From assembly GCA_024331085.1 (NCBI GenBank), contig JANDJG010000006.1, positions 1 through 51,834 of the forward strand: 51,834 nt of DNA, written 5' to 3'. This document shows, piece by piece, positions 27,189-36,173 of the stretch. The position numbers were made by a program, and so were the translations under genes. The notes below the pieces were generated by a model. That model did no database searches. It saw only the letters and a list, made by a program, of their open reading frames with translations, and was not told where the DNA came from. The first letter of the stretch is position 1. Each line of letters begins with the position of its first letter. This DNA is from Nitrospira sp. Its GTDB lineage: Bacteria > Nitrospirota > Nitrospiria > Nitrospirales > Nitrospiraceae.

Positions 27189-27782
27189 ATGAACCTCCTG
27201 GTTGAAACACTGGACCCCCACGACGCGCTGATCCTCATCGACATCCAGAATGACTTTCTTCCCGGCGGTCCCCTCGGTGTCGCCGGCAGTGCAACCCTTC
27301 TCCCGGTGTGGGCGGAATATCTCCACCGCTTTGTGGCGCGGAGACTCTCCGTTTTTTTCACGCGCGATTGGCATCCTCAGGACCACTGCTCTTTCCAACA
27401 ACAAGGCGGCCCTTGGCCGCCTCACTGTCTGGCTGGGTCGCATGGCGCGCTGCCTCCCGACCACTTTCCAATTCCAGCGTCAGCCGTAATCATTTACAAA
27501 GGCATCGATCCGGACCACGACGCCTACTCCGGCTTTCAAGGAACGGCCCTCCACCGCCACCTTCAAGCCCTTGATGTCCGACGGCTCTTCATCGGCGGGC
27601 TGGCGACCGACTATTGCGTGCTGAACACCGTCAAGGATGCCCTCTCCCTCGGCTATGCCGTCCGTTTGCTGACGGACGCGATCAAGGCGGTCGACGTCCG
27701 GCCCGATGACGGCAAACGGGCCGAGCACGAGATGATCCGCCTGGGCGCTGTCCCAATCCGATTGGAGGATTTGGCCCGATGA
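27189..27782 (+). CDS. pncA: Nicotinamidase (isochorismatase family)
   Basis: ALILIDIQNDFLPGGPLGV, FFTRDWHP, KGIDPDHDAYSGF, IGGLATDYCVLNTVKDAL. Confidence 0.92.
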   Translation: MNLLVETLDPHDALILIDIQNDFLPGGPLGVAGSATLLPVWAEYLHRFVARRLSVFFTRDWHPQDHCSFQQQGGPWPPHCLAGSHGALPPDHFPIPASAVIIYKGIDPDHDAYSGFQGTALHRHLQALDVRRLFIGGLATDYCVLNTVKDALSLGYAVRLLTDAIKAVDVRPDDGKRAEHEMIRLGAVPIRLEDLAR

Positions 27783-29134
27783 ACCCATCCCGAAGCGCCC
27801 TGCTCACCGACCTCTATGAACTCACCATGGCCCAGACGTACCTGGAACAGGACATGACCGAACCGGCCGTGTTTGAGTTGTTCGTCCGCAAACTGTCGCC
27901 CCATCGCAATTTCCTGATCGCCGCCGGCCTTGAACAGGTGTTGGACTTTCTCACCGGTTTGCGCGTCACGCAAGAAGAATTGGCGTGGCTTGAGGAGACC
28001 AGGTTGTTCAAGCCCCGCCTGCTGCACTTTTTGGAAACCCTGCGGTTCACCGGCGACGTGGCGGCCATGCCGGAGGGGACGCCGTTTTTCCCACACGAGC
28101 CGATTCTCCGCGTGGTGGCACCCCTGCCGATCGCGCAACTTGTCGAAAGCCGTGTCATGAATCTGCTGCACGTTCAGACCATGATCGCTTCCAAGGCGGC
28201 TCGGTCGGTCCTGGTGGCCAGGGGGAAACCCTTGATCGATTTCGGGCTGAGGCGGGCGCACGGCGCGGAGGCGGGGCTCCTCGCAGCGCGGGCCAGTTAT
28301 TTGGCTGGTTTTGCCGGCAGCGCCACCGTGTTGGCCGGCATGGCCTATGACATTCCCATCTATGGCACGATGGCCCATTCGTTCGTCCAGGCCCATCGCG
28401 ACGAACGGCAGGCCTTCGAGCACTTCGCCCAAGCGCAGCCGGACAACGCGATCTTTTTGATCGACACGTACGATACGGAGGCGGCCGCGCGACTCGTCGT
28501 CTCGATGGCCCCTTCGCTTAAGGCCAAGGGCATCACGGTCAAGGGTGTGCGATTAGACAGCGGCGATCTGGCCGCCCATGCACGGGCGGTTCGCCGAATT
28601 CTGGACGAGGGAGAGTTGTCTCACGCTCAGATTCTCGCAAGCGGCAATCTCGATGAATATCGGGTGCAATCACTGGTTGAAAGCGGGGCCCCGATCGACA
28701 GCTTCGCCGTCGGCACGGCCATGACCACGTCCGCCGATGCCCCGTCGTTGGATTGCGCGTACAAGCTGCAAGAATATGCCGGGCGTCCCTGTCGCAAGCG
28801 ATCGGAGGGCAAGGCGACATGGCCCGGTCGCAAACAGGTCTATCGTTCGCATACGGATGACGGCCTGCTCGACTACGACGTCGTCACCACACTGGAGGAC
28901 ATTCAAACGGGACTTCCTCTTCTCCAAGATGTGATGAAAGGCGGGAAACGTCTCGCCCCCTCCCCCAGCTTGCATGAGGTGCGCCGGTACGCCATGGACC
29001 GACTGGCCCAGCTTCCTCCTCCGTTACGCAACCTGGAGACGGCCCCACCCCATCCTGTTCGCATTGCCCCCGCATTACAAGCTCTGGCCCGGACAGTGGA
29101 CCAGGGTCTCGCCCACCAACAAGAAAGTCCTTGA
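27779..29134 (+). CDS. pncB: Nicotinate phosphoribosyltransferase
   Basis: LLTDLYELTMAQTYL, FGLRRAHG, GTMAHSFVQAH, LIDTYDT, VRLDSGDL; overlaps pncA stop. Confidence 0.92.
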   Translation: MNPSRSALLTDLYELTMAQTYLEQDMTEPAVFELFVRKLSPHRNFLIAAGLEQVLDFLTGLRVTQEELAWLEETRLFKPRLLHFLETLRFTGDVAAMPEGTPFFPHEPILRVVAPLPIAQLVESRVMNLLHVQTMIASKAARSVLVARGKPLIDFGLRRAHGAEAGLLAARASYLAGFAGSATVLAGMAYDIPIYGTMAHSFVQAHRDERQAFEHFAQAQPDNAIFLIDTYDTEAAARLVVSMAPSLKAKGITVKGVRLDSGDLAAHARAVRRILDEGELSHAQILASGNLDEYRVQSLVESGAPIDSFAVGTAMTTSADAPSLDCAYKLQEYAGRPCRKRSEGKATWPGRKQVYRSHTDDGLLDYDVVTTLEDIQTGLPLLQDVMKGGKRLAPSPSLHEVRRYAMDRLAQLPPPLRNLETAPPHPVRIAPALQALARTVDQGLAHQQESP

Positions 29135-29145
29135 AGGAGCAAGCC

Positions 29146-29799
29146 ATGACTGCTGTGCCTGAACATCACGTCTCAATCGCGAAAGGGTCGGTCGTCTTGG
29201 AGGGGGTGCTCGGCCTGCCGGCCGGCTCGGAGGGAGCGGTCATCTTCGCACATGGCAGCGGCAGCGGCCGATTCAGTCCGCGCAACAACTTCGTGGCCCA
29301 CCATCTTCAGCACCAGGGGCTCGCCACCCTGCTCCTTGATCTGCTCACGGAAGAGGAAGCGAACGACCGGAGCAAGGTCTTCGACATTGACCTTTTAGCG
29401 GATCGGCTTCTATTGGCCAAGGCATGGCTCGAATCGGACCAACGAACGAGGCATCTCCGGATCGGCTACTTCGGCGCCAGCACCGGCGCCGGCGCGGCAC
29501 TGCAAGCCGCCGCGCGACAGCCGTCGAACATTCACGCCGTCGTCTCAAGAGGCGGACGGCCGGACCTGGCCGAACCCTATCTCCCTCGCGTGACGGCCCC
29601 CACGCTCCTGATCGTCGGCGGTTATGATTTCCCCGTCATTGAACTGAACAGGGCTGCCTATGATGCGCTGACCTGCGAGAAGAAGCTGGTCATCATTCCC
29701 GGCGCCACTCATCTATTCGAGGAGCCGGGCACGTTAGAGCAGGTGGCGGAACAGGCAGGGAGTTGGTTTTTCCGGCACCTCCACTCATCCTCCCAGTGA
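29146..29799 (+). CDS. Dienelactone hydrolase-like alpha/beta hydrolase
   Basis: AVIFAHGSGSGRFSPRNNFVA, IGYFGASTGAGAALQAA, IPGATHLFEEPG. Confidence 0.85.
   Translation: MTAVPEHHVSIAKGSVVLEGVLGLPAGSEGAVIFAHGSGSGRFSPRNNFVAHHLQHQGLATLLLDLLTEEEANDRSKVFDIDLLADRLLLAKAWLESDQRTRHLRIGYFGASTGAGAALQAAARQPSNIHAVVSRGGRPDLAEPYLPRVTAPTLLIVGGYDFPVIELNRAAYDALTCEKKLVIIPGATHLFEEPGTLEQVAEQAGSWFFRHLHSSSQ
29691..29780. repeat. Direct repeat copy A (3' part of the hydrolase gene)
   Basis: 73/80 identity over 29701-29780 with 30588-30667. Confidence 0.8.
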
Positions 29800-29838
29800 C
29801 AAGAGTGACATCTTAGGGGGGCGTGATATCCGGGAGGA

Positions 29839-30135
29839 TCACCTCCGCTCACATCGTTCAATCAACAGCTCTCTCAACTGCTCATAGACATCCCGTCGGG
29901 GGCCGATGAAGACAATATCGAGACAGCCTTCTTCATCATGAATCCGATAGATGATCCGATACGTCCGGACCCGATAAGACCGAAGACCCGCCAGCTCATA
30001 CTGAAGCACATGACCGGCAAGAGGATTCGCCACAAGATCTTTGACGCCTTGCTTGATCTCCCCCTTGACTTGAGGATGGAGCTTCCGAATTCGTTCGGCC
30101 GCTTCCCTGGTATAGCGTGCTCGATATCCTTTCAC
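29839..30135 (-). CDS. RelE/ParE-family toxin
   Basis: YRARYTREAAERIRKLHPQVKGEIKQGVKDLVANPLAGHVLQYELAGLRSYRVRTYRIIYRI. Confidence 0.9.
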   Translation of the reverse strand: MKGYRARYTREAAERIRKLHPQVKGEIKQGVKDLVANPLAGHVLQYELAGLRSYRVRTYRIIYRIHDEEGCLDIVFIGPRRDVYEQLRELLIERCERR

Positions 30136-30143
30136 AACGTTTC

Positions 30144-30410
30144 TCAGCCAAAGACCGCCTCATGGGAGACCCACTGTTCTTTCTCCGCCTGTTTCAAAGC
30201 TCGACGAAGTCCTCGCATCGTCTTCTGATCGCTGAGAATCTCGATCGTCTCCATCAGTCCCTCGAACTGATCCATACTCAGCAGGACTGCCGAGGGAACA
30301 CCGTCGCGCGTGATCGCCACAACCTCCTGTTTGTGTTTCATACGTCGGATCAAATCCAACAGCTTATCTTTGGCCTCACTCACCGAAACAAACTCGTCGA
30401 CTTGTGGCAT
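30144..30410 (-). CDS. Phd/YefM-type antitoxin
   Basis: FVSVSEAKDKLLDLIRRMKHKQEVVAITRDGVPSAVLLSMDQFEGLMETIEIL; immediately upstream of toxin. Confidence 0.9.
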   Translation of the reverse strand: MPQVDEFVSVSEAKDKLLDLIRRMKHKQEVVAITRDGVPSAVLLSMDQFEGLMETIEILSDQKTMRGLRRALKQAEKEQWVSHEAVFG

Positions 30411-30432
30411 ACATACCCCTCTCTAGCTGTTT

Positions 30433-30469
30433 TAATGGCCATTATACTGGCTTGCTTTGATGCCGACAA
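30433..30469 (-). promoter_or_regulatory. Promoter/operator of the toxin-antitoxin operon
   Basis: Minus strand TTGTCG-17 nt-TATAAT; perfect 12-bp palindrome TAATGGCCATTA at 30433-30444 overlaps the -10. Confidence 0.65.
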
Positions 30470-30577
30470 GCACGTGGAAACTGCGAAGCCACAAACGTCG
30501 TCCGGCAGATGATGGAGCAGATCGATTGTAGGAGATGAACCTATCAACCCTTCGCCAACCTACGGGAAGAATCCATT

Positions 30578-30667
30578 CATCTTTTCCGGCACAACCCACC
30601 TATTCGAGGAGCCGGGCACATTGGAACAGGTGGCGGAACAGGCAGGGAGTTGGTTTTTCCGGCACCT
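30578..30667. repeat. Direct repeat copy B (orphan hydrolase 3' fragment)
   Basis: cctattcgaggagccgggcacattggaacaggtggcggaacaggcagggagttggtttttccggcacct. Confidence 0.8.
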
Positions 30668-30710
30668 AACAAAAGAGGGGACGTCTCGCTGAAGTCAGTA
30701 TGACACGCCG

Positions 30711-31259
30711 TTATCGCTCTATTGACACCGATCGTTTCCGGACAAGCTCAGCAATCCTGCCAGCCGCTTCGTCGGCCGTCAGTTTAGTGGTGTCGATCGT
30801 CACATCGGGATGGAGGGGAGCCTCATAGGGATCTTGGAGTCCTGGTACGGTCAGTGATTCGCCCCGCTGGCCACGCTGATAAGTCCCCTTATAGTCCCGC
30901 TTCATACACAGGTCCAAGGGACAGACGACCGCCACTTCAATGAAGTGCGGGATCAGGCTCCTGGCAAAGTCGCGGTAAGCCCGCCGGTTGGCCGTGGCAT
31001 CAAAGATCACCGTCACCCCGTGCGCGACCAGTCTGCTACCCAGGAAAGCCAAGGCTCGATAAAAGAGATCTCGCTCTTCGCGGGAGTAGGTGGGCGCCGG
31101 AGTCAAGATCCGCCTTACGGCGTCGGACTCCAGGACCTCGACAATGTGGCCAACCGCTTCGAGCTTCGGCCTCAGCGCTGCTGCAATCGTGCTCTTGCCT
31201 GACGCAGGCAAACCGGTGAGCCAGACCGCGCACGCTCTGGAAGATCCCTGTGCCGCCAT
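30711..31259 (-). CDS. cysC: Adenylylsulfate kinase
   Basis: VWLTGLPASGKSTIAAALRPKLEAVGHIVEVLESDAVRRILTPAPTYSREERDLFYRALAFLG. Confidence 0.88.
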   Translation of the reverse strand: MAAQGSSRACAVWLTGLPASGKSTIAAALRPKLEAVGHIVEVLESDAVRRILTPAPTYSREERDLFYRALAFLGSRLVAHGVTVIFDATANRRAYRDFARSLIPHFIEVAVVCPLDLCMKRDYKGTYQRGQRGESLTVPGLQDPYEAPLHPDVTIDTTKLTADEAAGRIAELVRKRSVSIER

Positions 31260-31381
31260 CGGTCAATGATCAATGATTCATATGCCCCGGAACCACTCGC
31301 TGAAACAATCGCTCGGTACAGTCTGTCCCGCGAACATTCCCATCACGGCTGATGCTTATACATGACGACCGAAGTCATCCT

Positions 31382-32470
31382 CTAAAGACCGCAGTATTCG
31401 TTGACTCGATCCGGCTCAAAACGCGGCAACTCAAGCACCTGCTGTATAAACTGAAAGAAGCTCCGCCTCACCTCCATCGACAGATCCGGATACCACACGG
31501 GGCTGGCCACCACCAGGCCGCGAAAGGCATAGAACGGCGCGGCGGTTTCGGCCACTTCTCGATCACCGCTGGTCTCGATGTAGGTATCCCAGAACAGCCG
31601 AAACAACACCTCGAACGGTCCTTTGAGTTTGCCCCATCGGATCAGTGAACTCAGCAGGTAGTTGATCGTCATAGCCGTCACATCGTCGGCCGGCTCACCC
31701 CATTCACCGCGCGATCGGTCCAACACGGAAAAATCCGTTCCGCTCCTGAACAGAACGTTATAGGGATGAAAATCGCCGTGGACCTGAGAGAGCCGATGGG
31801 CCTTCTCGCGCAACCGCCAGCGCCAGCGGTTGCAGGCATCTTCGATCGTGCGCAGCAGATCGCCCGTGATGAATCCGCACCGTTTGGGGTAACTGTCCGT
31901 CAGCCCCATGATACACTCGCCATGGCCGATCAATTCCCGGAGACGGCGTTTGTAGAGGTCTTCGTCACGCCGTTTGGTCTTGTGGATCTCGGCGAGATAG
32001 TGGGCCAGCGCGGCGGTCCTTCGCCGATCCAACGGCCGCAGGGTTCCGCCTTTCGCCAGCCGCTCGAGATCCAAATGGTAACTCGATCCGTCCACCCATT
32101 CGTTCAGTACAAAGAACTCACGGGCCTCCGCGACGGAGAAAAGGCGCTGTTTCCGATCAAATGCTCCGACGTCGAGCGCCTTCACATGCCGAGGGAGTCG
32201 GCCATACGAATCGTAATCCCACAACATCGCTTGAGCGCGGTCGGCCATGTGCTCGTGGCCGAACGGACCGGGCTTCATCGTTTCGAGCACGGCGGACTGC
32301 ACGCGCCCCCCGAGGCGAAAGGTCAATTTAACCGGCGTACCGTAGCCGTATCGCTTCTGGACACCCTTGCCACTGGCCTTGCCGATCACGTCATACGCCA
32401 GCAACTCGGCATCGGAGCCGAACCGACGTTGAAGGTACCGTTGCAACTGGACCTTGCTGAGTGCCGACAT
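31382..32470 (-). CDS. Aminoglycoside phosphotransferase-fold kinase
   Basis: LSQVHGDFHPYNVLFRSGTDFSVLDRSRGEWGEPADDVTAM. Confidence 0.85.
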   Translation of the reverse strand: MSALSKVQLQRYLQRRFGSDAELLAYDVIGKASGKGVQKRYGYGTPVKLTFRLGGRVQSAVLETMKPGPFGHEHMADRAQAMLWDYDSYGRLPRHVKALDVGAFDRKQRLFSVAEAREFFVLNEWVDGSSYHLDLERLAKGGTLRPLDRRRTAALAHYLAEIHKTKRRDEDLYKRRLRELIGHGECIMGLTDSYPKRCGFITGDLLRTIEDACNRWRWRLREKAHRLSQVHGDFHPYNVLFRSGTDFSVLDRSRGEWGEPADDVTAMTINYLLSSLIRWGKLKGPFEVLFRLFWDTYIETSGDREVAETAAPFYAFRGLVVASPVWYPDLSMEVRRSFFQFIQQVLELPRFEPDRVNEYCGL

Positions 32471-32930
32471 AGTTCACCCTCTCTCACCCTTTCGCAAGCG
32501 CCGTTCCTCCGGAAATCCCGGAACTTGGAAACCGATCACCGACTATCAGCTCCATACTTGATCTCCTGTTCCAACCTGCCAGACAGGTCGGCGCCGAGTA
32601 TGACACGTTCGCCTGTCCTCCACAGCCTCTTTTTTCACCTCGCAGCTTCCAAATCTTTTCCAATCCTTCTTTTTCCAGCCCTTCTTTGTCCTGCCTTGCG
32701 ACCCTTTCAACATTTGTCGCGTTCGGCCACATCCATCGAATAGTCACTGTGGTGAAAAGCGTCAGATTGACCGTTTCGCTGTCCTTTCAGGAACCGAACC
32801 TGTCAAGCACCCGAAACACTGCCCGTTATTTCCTCAACTCACAATGAAGGAAACATCATGTCATCGGCACATCGTTTGCTCGTTGTTCTGGGTGGAGAAA
32901 CGGACGTCTCACATTGATGAGGGAGGGACC

Positions 32931-33488
32931 ATGCAATTGGAAATCGAAAGCCGCAATGTGGCGATGACTCCTCGCTGGAAAACCGAGATCGAAGCCCGCA
33001 TGCAAGACTTGCAACGGGGACACGACGATCTGATTCACGGCCGGGTGACATTGACCAAAAATCGACACCACAAGAAACTGGCCAATGTGGCCGAGGCGCT
33101 CGTGGTGGTGTCCCTGCCCGGTCGTCATACCATCACCTCTCGCAAGGAGGAAAAGACGTTTGAAGAGGCGATCCGAAGCGCCTTCGCCGCCGTCGAGACG
33201 GAATTACGAAAGTACCGGGAGAAACGGGCCCGCAAAGAGGTGCGGCTGCCGCCGCTTCCTCCCTATCACGGCGTGATCTGCAAGCTCTTTCCGAAAGAAC
33301 GGTACGGCTTCATCCTGAAGGACGGAGGCGGAGAGGTCTATTTTCACGCCAACGCGCTGCAAAACCTCGCCTTTGACGAAGTGGAGGATGGGATGGAAGT
33401 CCTGTTCAACCTGGAAGAGGGTGACAAGGGGCCACAGGCCACGGTGGTCACGACTCCGGACCCCGTTGCATCAAAAGCTCTTTCATGA
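32931..33488 (+). CDS. HPF/RaiA-type ribosome-associated domain fused to cold-shock domain
   Basis: MQLEIESRNVAMTPRWKTEIEARMQDLQRGHDDLIHGRVTL...GVICKLFPKERYGFILKDGGGEVYFHANALQNLAFDEVEDGMEVLFNLEEGDKGPQATVV. Confidence 0.88.
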   Translation: MQLEIESRNVAMTPRWKTEIEARMQDLQRGHDDLIHGRVTLTKNRHHKKLANVAEALVVVSLPGRHTITSRKEEKTFEEAIRSAFAAVETELRKYREKRARKEVRLPPLPPYHGVICKLFPKERYGFILKDGGGEVYFHANALQNLAFDEVEDGMEVLFNLEEGDKGPQATVVTTPDPVASKALS

Positions 33489-33495
33489 CACCTTC

Positions 33496-35919
33496 ATGAC
33501 AATGGACAAATACAAACTTCCCGTCTCGATGCTGGCCTCCCTCGTAGATCCGACCCAATTGGGCTTTGAGCACACGGGCGAGTTGGAGCCGCTCGCCGAC
33601 ATCATCGGCCAAGACCGAGCGGTCGAAGCCCTGGAATTCGGCTTGAGCATGAAAAGCGCGGGGTTCAATCTGTACGTCTCCGGTCCCGTCGGAACGGGAA
33701 AAGGCACGCTCGTTCGGCAGATGGCGAAACGGTTGGCGCAAACGTCCCCCGCTCCATCCGATTGGTGCTACGTCAACAATTTCCAGGACCCTTCCCGCCC
33801 CGTCTGTCTCGCGCTTCCGGCCGGTCAAGGAGCGTCGTTTAAGCGGGCCATGGGAGACTTCATCGAAGGGTTGCGGCGCGAGATTCCCTTGGCCTTCGAG
33901 AGCAAGAAATATCTCGATGCCAAGGCTCGCCTGCAGGAAGACTTCGATTCCAAAAAGAAAGCGCTCTTTCAGGAATTGACCGAGCTCAGCCGGAGCCGTG
34001 GATTCGGCTTTGAGGAAACGCCCGTCGGATTTGGGATCGTCCCCCTCAAAACCGGCCGCCCCATGACGGAGGCCGACCTTGAGTCATTGACCGAGGAAGA
34101 ACGGCGCGACCTCGACGAGCGCCGCAAAATCCTTGAGGGGGAGATCCGCGATTTTCACGTGCGCGTCCATGGTCTGGACAGAGAAGCCGAACACCAGCTC
34201 CGCCACCTCGACCGTCAAGTGGTGACGAACGTCTTGGAAGGCCGCTACGACACGCTGCGTCGAGCCTACCAGGATCGGCCGGCGGTGTCCGCCTATCTGG
34301 AGCGGGTGCGGCACGACATCATTCACCATTACAAGGACTTCCTCGCCCACGAAAAGCCGCCCTTTCCAATCCCGGGGTTCGAATTCCGCCGGCCCGATCT
34401 GACGCGCTATCTCGTCAACGTGATCGTGGAGCATGACCCCCACGGCGGCGCGCCCGTGGTCGACGAATCCCATCCGACCTACTCGAACCTCATCGGAAAA
34501 ATCGAGCGGCGGGCGCAAATGGGCGTCATGTACACGGACTTCACCGAGATTCGGGCCGGCGCCGTCCTGTTCGCCAACGGCGGCTATTTGATCGTCAATG
34601 CGCTGGACCTGCTTCGCCAACCCTTCTCATGGGACGCATTGAAGCGGGTGATTAAAACGGGGGAAGTGAAAATCGAAGACCCTGGAGAATTTTACGGCTT
34701 CTCGGCGGTGGGATTAAAACCTGAGCCCATCCCCGTCAACGTGAAAGTCATCCTGGTTGGCCCGCCCATCCTTTACTCGCTCCTGCAAACCTATGAGGAA
34801 GGCTTCGGCAAACTCTTCAAGGTCAAGGCGGACTTCGACACCGACGTCTCACGCGACGATCGGGAAGATCGGCTCTATGCCCGCTTCATCTCCAAACTGT
34901 GCCGGGAGGAAGGACTGCCCCATTTCGGCGCCGATGCTGTGGCCGAAGTGATCCGGCAGGGCATGCGGCTCGCCGAACGAAGGGATCGGCTGTCGCTTCG
35001 GTTCAGCTTAGTGAGCGATCTCGTCCGCGAAGCCGGCTATTGGGCCGGGAAAGAGGGACGTCCGTTGGTCACGCAAGCGGACGTCGAGGCCGCCGTCGCC
35101 CACAAACGATACCGTTCCAACCTGGCCGAGCAATGGATCCAGGATGAAATCAAGGAGGGCACCTTGATGGTCGATCTGGACGGCGAGGTCGTGGGACAGG
35201 TCAATGGTCTGTCTGTTCATCAGCTCGGGGATTACTCGTTTGGACGCCCCACCCGCATCACGGCTCGAACCTACGTGGGAACCAAGGGCGTGATCGACAT
35301 CCAACGGGAGGCCGAACTGGCCGGGACGATCCACAGCAAGGGAGTACTGACCTTGGCCGGCTATCTGGCGGGAAAATTCGCCGGCTCTCATCCGCTCGCC
35401 ATGACCGCCTCGTTGACATTCGAGCAGACCTATTCCGAGGTGGAAGGAGACAGTGCGGCCGTAGCCGAATTGGTCGCGATCCTCTCCAGCCTGGCCGACC
35501 TGCCGGTTCGCCAGTGGCTGGCCGTCACCGGCTCCGTCAATCAGTTGGGAGAAGTGCAGCCCATCGGCGGGGTGAACGAGAAGATCGAGGGATTTTTCGA
35601 ATCTTGTCAACGCCGAGGCCTCACAGGTAAACAGGGCGTGATCATCCCGGCCCGCAACACCAAGCACCTGGCCCTTCGCCGCGATGTCGTGGAGGCCGCC
35701 GAAGCGGGCCGCTTTGCCGTTTACGCGGTTAATACGATCGACGAGGCGGTGGAGCTGCTCACCGGGATTCCGGCCGGCGAACGGGGCCTCGACGGACTCT
35801 ATCCACCAGACACCGTCTTTGGTCGCGCCGCTCGGCGCCTCGAAGAAATGGCGAACGCCGTCGCCCGGTGGACGGAAGGGCAAGAAGAGAGCGGAGACTC
35901 TCTTATCACGGAGCCGTAA
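33496..35919 (+). CDS. Lon-like ATP-dependent protease (AAA family, soluble)
   Basis: IIGQDRAVEALEFGL, VSGPVGTGKGTLVRQMAK, protease TYSEVEGDSAAVAELVAILSSLADLPVRQWLAVTGSVNQLGEVQPIGGVNEKIEGFF. Confidence 0.93.
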   Translation: MTMDKYKLPVSMLASLVDPTQLGFEHTGELEPLADIIGQDRAVEALEFGLSMKSAGFNLYVSGPVGTGKGTLVRQMAKRLAQTSPAPSDWCYVNNFQDPSRPVCLALPAGQGASFKRAMGDFIEGLRREIPLAFESKKYLDAKARLQEDFDSKKKALFQELTELSRSRGFGFEETPVGFGIVPLKTGRPMTEADLESLTEEERRDLDERRKILEGEIRDFHVRVHGLDREAEHQLRHLDRQVVTNVLEGRYDTLRRAYQDRPAVSAYLERVRHDIIHHYKDFLAHEKPPFPIPGFEFRRPDLTRYLVNVIVEHDPHGGAPVVDESHPTYSNLIGKIERRAQMGVMYTDFTEIRAGAVLFANGGYLIVNALDLLRQPFSWDALKRVIKTGEVKIEDPGEFYGFSAVGLKPEPIPVNVKVILVGPPILYSLLQTYEEGFGKLFKVKADFDTDVSRDDREDRLYARFISKLCREEGLPHFGADAVAEVIRQGMRLAERRDRLSLRFSLVSDLVREAGYWAGKEGRPLVTQADVEAAVAHKRYRSNLAEQWIQDEIKEGTLMVDLDGEVVGQVNGLSVHQLGDYSFGRPTRITARTYVGTKGVIDIQREAELAGTIHSKGVLTLAGYLAGKFAGSHPLAMTASLTFEQTYSEVEGDSAAVAELVAILSSLADLPVRQWLAVTGSVNQLGEVQPIGGVNEKIEGFFESCQRRGLTGKQGVIIPARNTKHLALRRDVVEAAEAGRFAVYAVNTIDEAVELLTGIPAGERGLDGLYPPDTVFGRAARRLEEMANAVARWTEGQEESGDSLITEP

Positions 35920-36124
35920 CCGATCGAACCCCATCATGAGGCCGTTTTCACTCCGCCAGAGTCTCGACAGCCCCCTCATCCCGTGATCGGAGATCAGCCC
36001 GCACGGCAAGTCGATCTCGTCGCCGACTTCTCTTCGCTCATGAATTCTCGGACCGCCTTCCGGCGGTTGAGCAGACGGGAAAGCGTCCAGTATCATGGTG
36101 GCGAAATCGCGGTGGAGCGTGGCC

Positions 36125-36149
36125 CACCTTGCGCATCACGCGCAAGGTG
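36125..36149. other. Perfect 10-bp stem hairpin in leader of cytochrome gene
   Basis: CACCTTGCGC-ATCAC-GCGCAAGGTG. Confidence 0.55.
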
Positions 36150-36173
36150 AGTCAAGAGAAGACGGTCCGAAAC

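Noticed and set aside
35008-36096. 362-aa minus-strand ORF opposite the Lon-like protease 3' end
   Set aside because: Antisense shadow of a conserved protease domain.
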